Positions 8,785-21,342 are shown, counted from the stretch's first letter. The stretch is DNA of 64,000 bases from Actinomycetes bacterium (GCA_029780675.1 JAKOYE010000101.1:1-64000); one strand, 5' to 3'. Notes: generated by a model from the letters alone, not told the origin. Numbers and translations are program-made.

Positions 8785-10116
8785 CTACGGTTGGGCGGTC
8801 GCCGCGGGCTGGTGCTCGTCGATCATGGTCGTCTCGTCGAAGGGATCCCGGCCGGACAGCACCGAGCGGACCCGGTCGTTGTCGATGGTCTTGGTCCACG
8901 ACCCGATCAGCACGGTGGCCACCGCGTTGCCGGAGAAGTTGGTCACCGACCGCGCCTCGGACATGAACCGGTCGATCCCGACGATCAGCCCGACACCGTC
9001 GAGCAGTTCCGGACGGTGCGCCTGCAGGCCCGCGGCCAGGGTCGCCAGGCCAGCACCGCTGACCCCCGCCGCCCCCTTGGACGCGATCATCATGAACAGA
9101 AGCAGACCGACCTGCTCCCCAACCGACAACGGGTCGCCCAACGCATCGGCGATGAAGATCGACGCCATGGTCAGGTAGATGGCGGTCCCGTCGAGGTTGA
9201 ACGAGTACCCGGTGGGAACCACCACCCCGACCGTGCTCTGCTGCACCCCGAGATGCTCCATCTTGGCGATCAGCCGCGGTAACGCCGACTCCGACGACGA
9301 GGTCGCGATGATCAGGATGTATTCCCGGGCCAGGTAACGGATCAGCGCGAAGATGGACACCCCCGACACCACCCGCAACAACAGCCCGAGCACCACGAAG
9401 ACGAACACCGCGCAGGTCAGGTAGAAGCCCGCCATCAGCACCGCCAGGCTGGTCACCGCGCGCCACCCGGTCTGGCCGACCACGCCGGCGATCGCGCCGA
9501 ACGCACCGATGGGCGCCGCCCACAACACCATCACCAGGACCCGGAACACCAGCCGTTGCAGGTGCTCCACCGCCCGCAGGATCGGCGCGCCGGTCGGCCC
9601 CAGCCCCTGGATCGCGAATCCCACCAGCAACGCCACGAACAGCGCCTGGAGCACGTTGCCCGTGGTCAGCGTGGAGAACAGCGTGGAGGGGATGATCCCG
9701 GTGATGAAGTCCACCACCCCGCCGGACTCCTGGGACTTCTGCGCCAGTTGCGCGCCCTTGGCGGCCAGCGATTCGGTGAGCTTGAGCCCGTCGCCGGGAT
9801 GCAGCAGATTGCCGACCACCAAGCCGATGGCCAGCGCGAAGGTCGACATCACCAGGAAATAGCCGAAGGCCAGCCCGCCGATCCGGCCGACCGTCACCGC
9901 ATTGGCCACCGACCCGATCCCGAGCACCACCGTGCAGAAGATGACCGGCGCGATCATCATCTTGATGAGGCTGACGAACATCGTTCCCAGCACACTGAGG
10001 CTGGTGCCGACCCCGGGCGCGATCAGGCCGACGGCCACCCCGGCCACCACCGCGACGATGACGGCCACGTACAGCCAGTGCGTCCGGTCCCTGCGCTGCC
10101 CGGCGGTCATCGGCAT
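8785..10116 (-). CDS. dctA: DctA-family C4-dicarboxylate/cation symporter
   Basis: A 443-residue polytopic membrane protein of the DAACS family. It has about eight membrane segments and the family signatures SSSESALPRLI (serine-rich re-entrant loop), TGYSFNLDGTAIYL and the C-terminal substrate/cation site MSEARSVTNFSGNAVATVLIG. Family members import succinate, fumarate, malate or aspartate with protons or Na+. It has its own 73-bp upstream gap and ends 63 bp before adnA on the same strand. M. tuberculosis has no dctA at this place, so it appears to be an insertion into the conserved order. Confidence 0.9.
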   Translation of the reverse strand: MPMTAGQRRDRTHWLYVAVIVAVVAGVAVGLIAPGVGTSLSVLGTMFVSLIKMMIAPVIFCTVVLGIGSVANAVTVGRIGGLAFGYFLVMSTFALAIGLVVGNLLHPGDGLKLTESLAAKGAQLAQKSQESGGVVDFITGIIPSTLFSTLTTGNVLQALFVALLVGFAIQGLGPTGAPILRAVEHLQRLVFRVLVMVLWAAPIGAFGAIAGVVGQTGWRAVTSLAVLMAGFYLTCAVFVFVVLGLLLRVVSGVSIFALIRYLAREYILIIATSSSESALPRLIAKMEHLGVQQSTVGVVVPTGYSFNLDGTAIYLTMASIFIADALGDPLSVGEQVGLLLFMMIASKGAAGVSGAGLATLAAGLQAHRPELLDGVGLIVGIDRFMSEARSVTNFSGNAVATVLIGSWTKTIDNDRVRSVLSGRDPFDETTMIDEHQPAATAQP

Positions 10117-10189
10117 CCCCTCACGTCGGACAGGATGCTAGCGCCCGACCGGCACCCGCGACGGGGATACGGCCCAGGGCCACAGCAAA

Positions 10190-11572
10190 TTACAGACCGA
10201 ATGCCTGTCCCTGCCGGGACACCGTTCCCGGCCAGCCGAACTCGCGGTCGAGCCGAAGCCGCAGGGTATCGGCAGGCTGGGGTTCGCCGTGCACGACGAA
10301 CACCTGCCGCGGCGGACTGGCGAACCCGGAGGCCCATCGGATCAGTTCGTCGGCGTCGGCGTGCGCGGACAGCATGGCGAGATCGGCCACCTCGGCGTTG
10401 ATCGAGACCCACTCGCCGAAGATCCGGATCTGGCGCTGGCCTGCCGCGATGGCCGCGCCGCGGGTACCCGGGACCTGATAGCCGGTGATCATCACGGTGT
10501 TGCGCGGGTCGGGCGCGAATGCCTTGAGGTGGTGCAGGATTCGTCCGCCGGTGGCCATCCCGCTGGCCGAGATGACGATCTTGGGGTCCTTGCTCGCCGA
10601 GATCCTCATGGACTGTTCGGCGTCGCGGGTGTAGGAGGCCATATCGCGCATACCCTGGTACACCTCCGGCGGCAGGCGGTGGTCGTCGGGGAATCTGCCC
10701 AGCAGTTCACTGGCGTTGATCGCCATCGGCGAGTCCAGATAGATCGGGATGTCCGGCAGCCGGCCGGCGTTCCGCAACTGCCACAGGTAGTACAGCAACG
10801 TCTGGGCCCGGCCGACCGCGAAGGCCGGCACGAGGACCGTCCCGCCGCGGCGCACCGTCGCCTGAACGACCCCGGCCAGCACCTCGGCCGGATCGGTGCG
10901 CTCATGCACCCGGTCGCCGTAGGTGGACTCCATCACCAGGTAGTCCGCGGCCGGCACCGGGTCCGGGTCGAGCATCACCGGGTCGTCGTAGCGGCCCAGG
11001 TCCCCGGAGAAGACGATCCGCCGACCGTGCCAGGCCAAGTCCACCGTCGACGCACCGAGAATGTGACCGGCGCGCCGGAAGGTCACCGACGCCCCGGTCC
11101 CGGGCACCTCGAACTCCGCCCCGAACGGCCGGGTGGTGAACAACTCCACTGTGTGCTGTGCGTCGTCGCTGTCGTAGAGCGGCAGCGCCGGGTGGTGCTT
11201 GCTGGACTTGTGCTTGTTCATGAACGCCGCATCGCGTTCCTGCAGGTAGGCACTGTCCCGGAGGATGATCTCGGCGACCGCGGCGGTCCCCTCGGTGCAG
11301 ATGATGGGGCCGGTGAAACCGTTGCGGACCAACCGCGGCAGATAGCCGGTGTGATCGAGGTGGGCATGTGTGAGGACGACCGCGTCGATCGCGTCCGGGT
11401 CGACGGCCAGCGGGGCCCAGTTGAGTTCGCGCAGGTTCTTGACCCCCTGGAACAGACCGCAGTCGACCAGGATCCGGGCGTCGTCGGTCTCCAGCAGGTG
11501 CTTGGAGCCGGTGACGGTGCCGGCCGCCCCCAGGCTGCGCAGAGTGAGCGATTGCCTCTCAACGGAACTCAT
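10190..11572 (-). CDS. MBL-fold beta-CASP ribonuclease/hydrolase
   Basis: A 460-residue metallo-beta-lactamase protein. The zinc motif HAHLDH is at 69-74, and further MBL/beta-CASP motifs follow: FSGDLGRYDDP, ESTYGDR, FAVGRAQTLLYYL, SGMATGGRILHHL and SAHADADELIRW, then a HGEP segment near the end. This matches the CPSF73-like/YSH1 class of RNA-processing nucleases rather than RNase J, whose C-terminal domain is absent. The ATG at 11572 (MSSVERQSL) is chosen because the longer frame would overlap the divergent lipV start; only 17 bp separate the two genes. Substrate unknown. Confidence 0.83.
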   Translation of the reverse strand: MSSVERQSLTLRSLGAAGTVTGSKHLLETDDARILVDCGLFQGVKNLRELNWAPLAVDPDAIDAVVLTHAHLDHTGYLPRLVRNGFTGPIICTEGTAAVAEIILRDSAYLQERDAAFMNKHKSSKHHPALPLYDSDDAQHTVELFTTRPFGAEFEVPGTGASVTFRRAGHILGASTVDLAWHGRRIVFSGDLGRYDDPVMLDPDPVPAADYLVMESTYGDRVHERTDPAEVLAGVVQATVRRGGTVLVPAFAVGRAQTLLYYLWQLRNAGRLPDIPIYLDSPMAINASELLGRFPDDHRLPPEVYQGMRDMASYTRDAEQSMRISASKDPKIVISASGMATGGRILHHLKAFAPDPRNTVMITGYQVPGTRGAAIAAGQRQIRIFGEWVSINAEVADLAMLSAHADADELIRWASGFASPPRQVFVVHGEPQPADTLRLRLDREFGWPGTVSRQGQAFGL

Positions 11573-11589
11573 GTCCTCAGTCTGGCAGC

Positions 11590-12372
11590 ATGGGCCGCGT
11601 GCTACACCTGAACCGCTGGGGTCCACCCGGCCCGGTCCGCGTCCTGATGATCCACGGACTGACCGGACACGGCCGGCGCTGGCGTCACCTGGCCACCGAG
11701 TACCTGCCGGACGTGGAGGTTTTGGCGCCGGATCTGATCGGCCACGGTCATTCCACCGACGCCGCGCCGTGGACGATCGACGCCAATGTGGCGGCGCTGG
11801 GCACCTGCGTGGAGAACGAGGCCGACGGCCCGGTGCTGGTGGTCGGGCACTCGTTCGGCTGCGCGGTCGCCCTGCACCTGGCCGCCCAGTGCCCGGACCT
11901 GGTCTCCGGTCTGGTGCTGCTGGATCCCGCCGTCGCCCTGGACGGGCAGTGGATGCGGGAGATCGCCGAGGCGATGCTGGCCTCCCCGGACTACACCGAT
12001 CGGGCCGAGGCGCGCGTCGAGAAATCCACCGGGGTGTGGTCGGACGTTCCGCCGGCGGTACTCGACGAGGACATCGACGAGCATCTGATCGCGCTGCCCA
12101 ACGGACGCTACGGCTGGCGGGTGTGCCTGCCGGCGGCGGTGTCCTACTGGAGCGAACTTGCCCGCGACATCGCGCTGCCGCGCCGGGGAACCCCGACGAC
12201 GTTGGTACGTGCGGCTTTTCAGAACCCGCCGTATGTGACCGAGGCGCTGATCGACGCCCTGTCCGGGCACCTAGGTGCGGACTTCACCCTGATCGAGGCC
12301 GCCTGTCAGCATATGGTCGCCCAGGTGCAGCCCGCCCAGACCGCCGCCGTGATCCGCGGCCTGCTCGGGTAG
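11590..12372 (+). CDS. lipV: Alpha/beta hydrolase LipV (Rv3203-like)
   Basis: A 260-residue alpha/beta hydrolase. The oxyanion segment is HGLTGHGRRW (22-31) and the nucleophile elbow is GHSFG at 86-90 (Ser88). An Asp in LLDPA/LDGQW and a late His in CQHMV are candidates for the rest of the triad. The M. tuberculosis ortholog is annotated as a lipase/esterase. The stop overlaps the GTG start of the alkyltransferase-like gene, so the two are co-translated. No signal peptide, so probably cytoplasmic; natural substrate not evident. Confidence 0.87.
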   Translation: MGRVLHLNRWGPPGPVRVLMIHGLTGHGRRWRHLATEYLPDVEVLAPDLIGHGHSTDAAPWTIDANVAALGTCVENEADGPVLVVGHSFGCAVALHLAAQCPDLVSGLVLLDPAVALDGQWMREIAEAMLASPDYTDRAEARVEKSTGVWSDVPPAVLDEDIDEHLIALPNGRYGWRVCLPAAVSYWSELARDIALPRRGTPTTLVRAAFQNPPYVTEALIDALSGHLGADFTLIEAACQHMVAQVQPAQTAAVIRGLLG

Positions 12373-12671
12373 TGGCGCGTATCACCGACGACCAGGTTGA
12401 GCGGGTGCGGGCTCTGGTCGCCGGGATTCCGCCCGGACGGGTCGCGACCTACGGTGACATCGCCTGCGCGGCAGAGCTTTCCAGCCCCCGCATCGTCGGC
12501 TGGATCATGCGGACCGACTCCCACGATCTGCCGTGGCACCGCGTTCTCGGGGCGTCCGGCCGACCGGCGGCGCACCTGGCGGACGGCCAACTGGCCCTGC
12601 TGCGCGCCGAGGGCGTCCCGACCGAGGGCGGCCGGGTTCCACTCGGGAAGGTGCGGCACCGCTTCGACTGA
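12372..12671 (+). CDS. Alkyltransferase-like (ATL) DNA-binding protein (Rv3204-like)
   Basis: A 99-residue protein matching the C-terminal DNA-binding domain of O6-methylguanine methyltransferase: IPPGRVATYGDIA, then SSPRIVGWIM, then LPWHRVLGASGR. The active-site PCHR motif of true methyltransferases is PWHR here, so the alkyl-accepting cysteine is missing. That is the hallmark of ATL proteins, which bind O6-alkylguanine and hand it to nucleotide excision repair. The GTG start at 12372 overlaps the lipV TAG by one base. Confidence 0.88.
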   Translation: MARITDDQVERVRALVAGIPPGRVATYGDIACAAELSSPRIVGWIMRTDSHDLPWHRVLGASGRPAAHLADGQLALLRAEGVPTEGGRVPLGKVRHRFD

Positions 12672-12713
12672 GGCCGACCGGGGCCCTGTTCGTTGCGGAG
12701 CACGCGGCCCCGT

Positions 12714-13556
12714 CTAGAGCATCATCCGCACCACCGCGGCCGTGCGCAGCAGGCCCGGGAAGGCCTCCGGCGTCGAACGCGGGTGCAGGGCATGAACGGA
12801 CAGCCGGAAGATCAACGCCCGCAACAACATTTGCGGCCACTCCGGGAGGTCGTCCCAGCGCTCGACGAGGCCGTCGTCGGCTTCGCCCCAAGACAGCGCG
12901 TCGATGACGGCCACCCCGGCCGCCCAAGCCGCGGGCCGCCAGTACGGCGTGATGTCGGTGATGCCCGGGGCGGCGGCGCCCGCGAACAGCACCGTGCCGT
13001 AGAGGTCGCCGTGCACCAGCTGGCTGGGGCTCGTGGTCGCCTTGCGCAGACCGGCCAGCTGGCCGACCACCTCCACACAGCGCCGGCGCTCCTCGGTATC
13101 GGGCACCTTCGGCGCACCGAGCGGCAGAGCCTGCAGCGGGCGATCCTCCCAGGCCGCCCGGTCGGCGGCGATGAACACGTCGACATCGGTCCACGGCGGG
13201 ACCGGTGCGCGGGTGAGGAAACGCGGCCGTTCGATGTCGGCGGTCGCCTCGTGCAGCCGGATGCCCGCCGAGATGACCTCGTCATGCCGGGGTTCGGGGC
13301 TGCCGGCGACGTAGGTGTCGGCGCGCCACCCGGAGACGACGTAGCGGCCGTCGGTGGAGCGTACCGGCCGGGCCAGCCGCAGCCCGTCGACGAACAACGT
13401 CTCGCGAATCTTCGCCGACCAGGCGGCGCGGGCGTGGTCGGGCACCAGGGACACCACGACCTCCCCGCTGCGCCAGCCCTCCCCGCTCGGCACGGGATCG
13501 CCGCCCTTGAGACCGAACGCCGCCATCACGTGCTCAGGCGGGCGCTCATCGGTCAC
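12714..13556 (-). CDS. TIGR02569 family protein (Rv3205c-like)
   Basis: A 280-residue actinobacterial protein of unknown function. The segment QLVHGDLYGTVLF followed by GITDITPYWRPAAWAAGV resembles the catalytic HGD and DxD region of aminoglycoside-phosphotransferase-like kinases, so a remote kinase fold is possible. It is convergent with the ATL gene and lies 36 bp upstream of moeZ on the same strand, as in M. tuberculosis, suggesting co-expression. Start ATG at 13556 (MTDERPPEHV). No membrane segments. Confidence 0.8.
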   Translation of the reverse strand: MTDERPPEHVMAAFGLKGGDPVPSGEGWRSGEVVVSLVPDHARAAWSAKIRETLFVDGLRLARPVRSTDGRYVVSGWRADTYVAGSPEPRHDEVISAGIRLHEATADIERPRFLTRAPVPPWTDVDVFIAADRAAWEDRPLQALPLGAPKVPDTEERRRCVEVVGQLAGLRKATTSPSQLVHGDLYGTVLFAGAAAPGITDITPYWRPAAWAAGVAVIDALSWGEADDGLVERWDDLPEWPQMLLRALIFRLSVHALHPRSTPEAFPGLLRTAAVVRMML

Positions 13557-13592
13557 AGGGCCAGCGTAAAGCGTGCCGGGGCGAACACCGCT

Positions 13593-14747
13593 TCAGTACA
13601 TCGCCATGTCGGCATCGAATTGCCGCGCCCAAGCCACGATGCCGCCACGCAGATGCCGCGCCCCGCTGAACCCGGCCCGAACCAGCGCGGCCCGCGCGGC
13701 GGCCGAGCGAACGCCGGTCTTGCAGTACAACACCGGGATGCCCTCGGCGGCGATGAGCGCCCGTCCGGCGTCGGTCTCGAGGGCGGCCGCCGGGATCAGC
13801 ACCGCGCCGTCGATGCGGTTGATCTCCCACTCGGCGGGTTCGCGAACGTCGACGAGGACGACGGGCGCGCCGCCGGCCAGCAGGTCATGAAGTTCGTGTG
13901 GGGTGATCCCGCCGGCCTCCGCCACCGCCGTCTCCTGGCCGTCGTCGGCCAGGCCGGCGATAGGCGCGGCCTGCGGGTCCTTGCGGATTGCGATGGTGCG
14001 GTAGGTCATCGTGAGGGCGTCGTAGATCATCAGCCGGCCCAGCAGCGGCTCGCCGATCCCGGTGATCACCTTGACCGCCTCGGTGCCCATGATCGAGGCC
14101 ACCGAGGCGCACACCAGCCCCAGGACCCCGCCCTCGGCGCAGGACGGCACCGGGCCTAGCGGGGGTGCCGGGTAGAGGTCGCGGTAGTTCACCGCGCGGC
14201 ACTCGCCCGCCGGACCGGCGGGGGCGTCCTCCCAGAAGACCGACACCTGGCCGGAGAACCCGAGAACCGATCCCCAGACGTAGGGCTTGTGCGCGAGTAC
14301 CGCGGCGTCGTTGACCAGGTAGCGGGTGGCGAAGTTGTCGCTGCCGTCGATGATCAGGTCGTAGTCGCCGAACAACTCAACGGCATTGGCGGATGTCAGC
14401 CGGGACTCGTGCACCCGCACGGCTACCAGCGGGTTGAGTTCGGCAATCGAGTCGCGGGCGCTGCGGGCCTTGGGCCGTCCGACGTCGGAGGTGCCGTGGA
14501 TGACCTGGCGCTGCAGGTTGGACTCCTCGACCACGTCGTCGTCGACGATCCCGAGGGTGCCGACCCCCGCCGCGGCCAGGTAGAGCAAGGTGGGTGAGCC
14601 CAGCCCACCGGCGCCGACCACCAGCACCCGGGCGTTCTTCAGCCGCCGCTGCCCGATATCGCCGAGTTCGGGCAGGATGACCTGCCGGCCGTAGCGGGCC
14701 AGTTCGGCGGTGGTCAGCGCGGCGGCGGGCGGCACCAGCGGCAGCAT
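13593..14747 (-). CDS. moeZ: Adenylyltransferase/sulfurtransferase MoeZ (MoeB1)
   Basis: A 384-residue two-domain protein. The N-terminal E1-like ThiF/MoeB domain has GAGGLGSP at 45-52 and the DNFATRYLVND segment; the C-terminal rhodanese domain has active-site VLYCKTGVRS with Cys342. Such proteins adenylate the C-terminal glycine of MoaD-, CysO- or ThiS-like carriers and then load sulfur, serving molybdopterin, cysteine and related syntheses. The rhodanese domain distinguishes it from single-domain MoeB. It starts 5 bp after the stop of the DUF3152 gene, so they form an operon. Confidence 0.93.
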   Translation of the reverse strand: MLPLVPPAAALTTAELARYGRQVILPELGDIGQRRLKNARVLVVGAGGLGSPTLLYLAAAGVGTLGIVDDDVVEESNLQRQVIHGTSDVGRPKARSARDSIAELNPLVAVRVHESRLTSANAVELFGDYDLIIDGSDNFATRYLVNDAAVLAHKPYVWGSVLGFSGQVSVFWEDAPAGPAGECRAVNYRDLYPAPPLGPVPSCAEGGVLGLVCASVASIMGTEAVKVITGIGEPLLGRLMIYDALTMTYRTIAIRKDPQAAPIAGLADDGQETAVAEAGGITPHELHDLLAGGAPVVLVDVREPAEWEINRIDGAVLIPAAALETDAGRALIAAEGIPVLYCKTGVRSAAARAALVRAGFSGARHLRGGIVAWARQFDADMAMY

Positions 14748-14752
14748 CAGGA

Positions 14753-16565
<1,813 letters not shown>

Positions 16566-16568
<3 letters not shown>

Positions 16569-16597
16569 GCAGTCCGGGCGTTCGCCCGGACTGCTCA
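16566..16597. terminator. Bidirectional hairpin between tetR and DUF3107 gene
   Basis: A perfect 14-bp stem (TGAGCAGTCCGGGC pairing with its complement) with a GTTC loop. It begins at the tetR stop codon and ends just before the convergent DUF3107 stop. There is no U-tract, as is common in mycobacterial intrinsic terminators. Confidence 0.8.
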
Positions 16598-16599
16598 CG

Positions 16600-16839
16600 T
16601 CAGGACTGGGCGGCGATCCCGAATCCGACCCGGCGCACGTCCGCCGCCCCGATCTCGATGTACGCGATCCGCGAGGTCTGGACCAGGAATCGGCGGCCCT
16701 TCTCGTCGGAGAGGCTCAGCACCGCCGACGCGTCACCGGCCAGCGCCGCCCGCACCAGTTCCTCGACCTCTTCGGGTGTCTGCGAACTGTTGAACACAAG
16801 TTCCCGCGGGCTGTCCGAGACCCCGATCTTGACCTCCAC
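16600..16839 (-). CDS. DUF3107 family protein (TB9.4, Rv3208A-like)
   Basis: A 79-residue soluble protein starting MEVKIGVSDSPRELVF, matching the conserved actinobacterial DUF3107/TB9.4 family in length and sequence. No catalytic motif or membrane segment is visible. M. tuberculosis TB9.4 is known as a T-cell antigen, but its cellular role is unknown. It is convergent with tetR and shares its terminator hairpin. Confidence 0.88.
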   Translation of the reverse strand: MEVKIGVSDSPRELVFNSSQTPEEVEELVRAALAGDASAVLSLSDEKGRRFLVQTSRIAYIEIGAADVRRVGFGIAAQS

Positions 16840-16976
16840 ACCGGCCCCTTTCCTATCGGCTCACGAGCAGGCTAGCTGCCCGCTCGGCGCACAGTTGCGT
16901 CAAGCTGCGGTTACAGCATGACAACGTCCGCGTGCGCGCCTTCGGCGGGGGGCGATCTGCTCCTAGCTTTGGCGAT

Positions 16977-17582
16977 GTGCGTGACAACCCGGGAGTTGCG
17001 GAGGCAGGTCGCCGGCATGCCCGCCAGTGGCCCCGGGTGGTGCTGACCGGCACCGGCCTGCTGGTGACCGCGCTGGCGACCACCTACGTCATCAAGACGG
17101 GCGCGTCGGCGGCGATCGAGGACAGCCGCACCGCGCCGCGCACCGTCATCGCCACCGTCGGCACCGAGACCCCGGCCGCCCCGGATCCGCAGGCCGTTTC
17201 AGAAGCATCGGCCGTCCCCCAGGCGGTGACGAACCAGGAGGTGACGGACCAGGCGGCCACGCTGGAACGACCGGTCCAGGTACCCGCTCCGGTCACCGCC
17301 GCGCAACCGCAGGTCGATCTGCGTCAGGTGGTCTACACCATCGCCGGTAACCAGCGCGACGACGACCCGGTGACCGTGATCTACGCCGATGAGACCGGCA
17401 CGCTGCAGACCCTCGAGAACGTCACCCTGCCGTGGCACCTGACCATGACCCCGGCCCTGCCGGTGAACTACGTCTACGCCAAGAGCCGCGGTAGCCAGCT
17501 GAACTGCTGGATCACCGATGCCGCGGGCACGACGGTGGCCTCCCGGACCGACTACTCCCCCACCACCAGCTGCAACCGCTAA
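16977..17582 (+). CDS. MmpS-like membrane-anchored protein (Rv3209-like)
   Basis: About 201 residues from a GTG at 16977. A second GTG at 16932 would add 15 residues; neither has a convincing ribosome-binding site. One N-terminal membrane segment (VVLTGTGLLVTALATTYVI) is followed by a Pro/Ala/Thr/Gln-rich spacer and a C-terminal beta domain. That domain (VVYTIAGNQRDDDPVTVIYADETG ending in a Cys-containing NCWITDA and TTSCNR) resembles the exported domain of MmpS proteins. No mmpL partner is nearby. MmpS proteins assist MmpL lipid exporters; an equivalent role here is uncertain. Confidence 0.75.
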   Translation: MRDNPGVAEAGRRHARQWPRVVLTGTGLLVTALATTYVIKTGASAAIEDSRTAPRTVIATVGTETPAAPDPQAVSEASAVPQAVTNQEVTDQAATLERPVQVPAPVTAAQPQVDLRQVVYTIAGNQRDDDPVTVIYADETGTLQTLENVTLPWHLTMTPALPVNYVYAKSRGSQLNCWITDAAGTTVASRTDYSPTTSCNR

Positions 17583-17607
17583 CGGTCCGTGCGACACTCA
17601 GGCCTGC

Positions 17608-18291
17608 TCAGGCCAGGCCGAGGTTACGCATCCGCTCGTCGTGCGTGCGCTGCATCCGATCGAAGAAGTCCGTCATCTGCCCCAGCCCGCTGGAGCCCGC
17701 CAGCACCAGGTCGACGAGTTCGTCGTGGTCGGCGAGCACGAACTGGGCCTGGGTGACGGCCTCACCCAGCAACCGGCGTGACCACAGCGCCAGCCGACTG
17801 CGCTGCCGACCGCTGGACGTCACCGCCGCGCGCACCTCGGCGACGACGAACTGGGAGTGCACCGTCTCGGCGAGAACGGCGCGCACCACATCGGCGATCT
17901 CATCGGGCAGCGAACCAGCCAGCGCCAGGTAGAGGTCGGCGGCCATCGCATCCCCGACATAGGTCTTGACCAGCGCCTCCAACCAGGTGCTGGGCATCGT
18001 CAGCCGGTGGTAGTTCTCCAGCGCCGGGGCGTAGCGCACCATCGCCGACAGCACGTCGACACCGCGCGACTCGAGGGTCTGGTGCAGCACCCCGTAGTGG
18101 CCCATCTCGGCAGCGGCCATCCGGGCCATGTTGATCCGGCCGCGGAGATCCGGCGCCATCCGGGCCTCGTCAGTGAGCCGGTAGAACGCCGCCACCTCGC
18201 CGTAGGCCAGGAGCGCGAACAGCTCGTTGACGCCGGGATGGTCGGCCGGGACGGTGCGGGGTGCCGCCGTGTCGCCCGTGCCAGCACCCAT
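17608..18291 (-). CDS. Ferritin-like fold protein (Rv3210c-like)
   Basis: About 227 residues from the ATG at 18291 (MGAGTGDTAA); a GTG at 18339 is the longer alternative. It is helical, with a repeated ferritin-like pattern: LLAYGEVAAFYRLTDEAR, then MAAAEMGHYGVLHQTLESRG, then LVKTYVGDAMAADLYLALA and ETVHSQFVVAEVR. This matches the MiaE-like ferritin fold of the Rv3210c family. The Glu/His positions could bind a di-iron centre. Convergent with the MmpS-like gene and divergent from rhlE. Function not established. Confidence 0.82.
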   Translation of the reverse strand: MGAGTGDTAAPRTVPADHPGVNELFALLAYGEVAAFYRLTDEARMAPDLRGRINMARMAAAEMGHYGVLHQTLESRGVDVLSAMVRYAPALENYHRLTMPSTWLEALVKTYVGDAMAADLYLALAGSLPDEIADVVRAVLAETVHSQFVVAEVRAAVTSSGRQRSRLALWSRRLLGEAVTQAQFVLADHDELVDLVLAGSSGLGQMTDFFDRMQRTHDERMRNLGLA

Positions 18292-18484
18292 GAACTCACT
18301 GTAGCCAGGTACCATGGGAGCCGGAACTTCAGGTTCCACGGAAATGTGCGTGCACGCACTGGCCCGCCGTCACGGCGTGCGGCCCGGTCCCGGTAGGGGA
18401 AATCCACAACTCGTGCGCGCTTGGAAACAAGTGGAGAACCGCACCGCACTCCAGCAGCGAGTGCCACGAGTACGAGGAAACCCC
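18292..18484 (+). promoter_or_regulatory. Structured 193-bp region upstream of rhlE
   Basis: Non-coding interval between two divergent genes. It contains several inverted repeats, including a perfect 14-bp palindrome GTGCGTGCACGCAC (18346-18359) and GGAAC-N5-GTTCC (18323-18337). A strong purine ribosome-binding site (GAGGAAA) precedes the rhlE ATG. A long structured leader would fit post-transcriptional control of an RNA helicase gene, but that is inference. Confidence 0.4.
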
Positions 18485-20113
<1,629 letters not shown>

Positions 20114-20117
20114 CCAG

Positions 20118-21332
20118 ATGGTCCGACCCGAACGCCGCACCCGAGGCGATCTGATCGCCGCCGCGGCGATCGCCGTCGTCATCGCGCTGTTCGTCACGCT
20201 GATCTGGTGGCACAGTTCGGCTCGCGCCACCCAGTTCCACCCGGCCACCGCGCCTGCGCCGAATGTCAAACCGGCCCAAGGGGTTCCGGGCACCCTCAAG
20301 CAGCGCTGGACGGCTCCGAGCCCGAAGACCCTGCAGCCGGTGGTGGTCAACGGCACCGTGGTGACCGGCGCGGGCCGGGAGATGGCCGGCCGCAACCCGG
20401 AGACCGGCGATCAGCGGTGGAGCTACGCCCGCGATACCGACCTGTGCGCGGTGTCCTACATCTACGACCTCGCCGTGGCGGTGTACCCCGATATCCGGGG
20501 CTGCGGGCAGGTGAGCACGGTCACCGCCGGTAGTGGCCGGCGCGGGCCCACCCGCACCAGCTACGCCGACAAGCAGGTGGTGGTCAGCTCCGACGGCAGC
20601 GCGGTGCTGTCCTACGGCGCGACCCGGATGGAACTGTGGCGCTCGGACCTGGTGCGGATCTTCTCCTACGGCGAAATCGACGCCCGGGTGAAGCCGGTCA
20701 ACACCGCCGTCGGGAAGGGGTGCGCCCTGATGTCGGCGGCCGCCAGCGATGCCGCCGGTGCCGTGCTGGAAGCCTGCCCCGGCGAGAAGGACCTGCGGCT
20801 GAGCCTGATCACACCGGCCAAGGAGGAGGACGAGCCGGCGGTCAAGCACATCGAACTGCCTGGTCTGACAGTCGATTCCGACGCCCGCGTCTTGGCCGTT
20901 GCCGGCACCACGACCGCGGTGTACCTGCCGATCCCACGACCCGAGGTCGCCATCTACGACGACACCGGAGCCAAAATCTCGGGCACACCGCTGCGGGTCG
21001 CGCCGACGGTGGAGGGCCGGGCGCCGGCGCTGACCCGGGCCGGGGACTTCCTGACCTGGTGGACCGGTTCGGCGGTGGTGGTTTTCGACAATCGGCTGGG
21101 CTACCGCTACACCATCGACACCCCCGCCCTGGGTCCGGCGGCGGTGATGTCGGGCTCGCTGCTGATCCCGGTCGCCGACGGCCTGGCGGTCCACGACCCC
21201 CTCGACGGCAGCAGGCAGCGGGTGATTCCGCTGACGCATCCGGAGGGCTCCGGGGCGGTGCTGCCGGCCGTACTGGGCTCGATGGTGTTCGAACAGCGCG
21301 GCGACACGGTGGCCGCCTTCGGCCCCGGCTAG
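20118..21332 (+). CDS. Membrane-anchored beta-propeller-like protein (Rv3212-like)
   Basis: A 404-residue protein. A basic N-terminus (MVRPERRTRGD) and one membrane segment (LIAAAAIAVVIALFVTLIWW) anchor a large exported domain. Repeated strand motifs such as VVNGTVVTGAGREMAGRNPETGDQRW resemble PQQ-type propeller blades. This is the Rv3212 family, conserved immediately after rhlE in mycobacteria. The biochemical role is unknown. The start ATG is 4 bp past the rhlE stop. Confidence 0.85.
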   Translation: MVRPERRTRGDLIAAAAIAVVIALFVTLIWWHSSARATQFHPATAPAPNVKPAQGVPGTLKQRWTAPSPKTLQPVVVNGTVVTGAGREMAGRNPETGDQRWSYARDTDLCAVSYIYDLAVAVYPDIRGCGQVSTVTAGSGRRGPTRTSYADKQVVVSSDGSAVLSYGATRMELWRSDLVRIFSYGEIDARVKPVNTAVGKGCALMSAAASDAAGAVLEACPGEKDLRLSLITPAKEEDEPAVKHIELPGLTVDSDARVLAVAGTTTAVYLPIPRPEVAIYDDTGAKISGTPLRVAPTVEGRAPALTRAGDFLTWWTGSAVVVFDNRLGYRYTIDTPALGPAAVMSGSLLIPVADGLAVHDPLDGSRQRVIPLTHPEGSGAVLPAVLGSMVFEQRGDTVAAFGPG

Positions 21333-21342
21333 CCTTCGCCGT

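Noticed and set aside
16960..16985. TTGTC on the minus strand (TTGTCACGC) as a further DNA-damage promoter
   Set aside because: No TANNNT at the required 8-bp spacing, and the nearest gene start in that direction is over 130 bp away.
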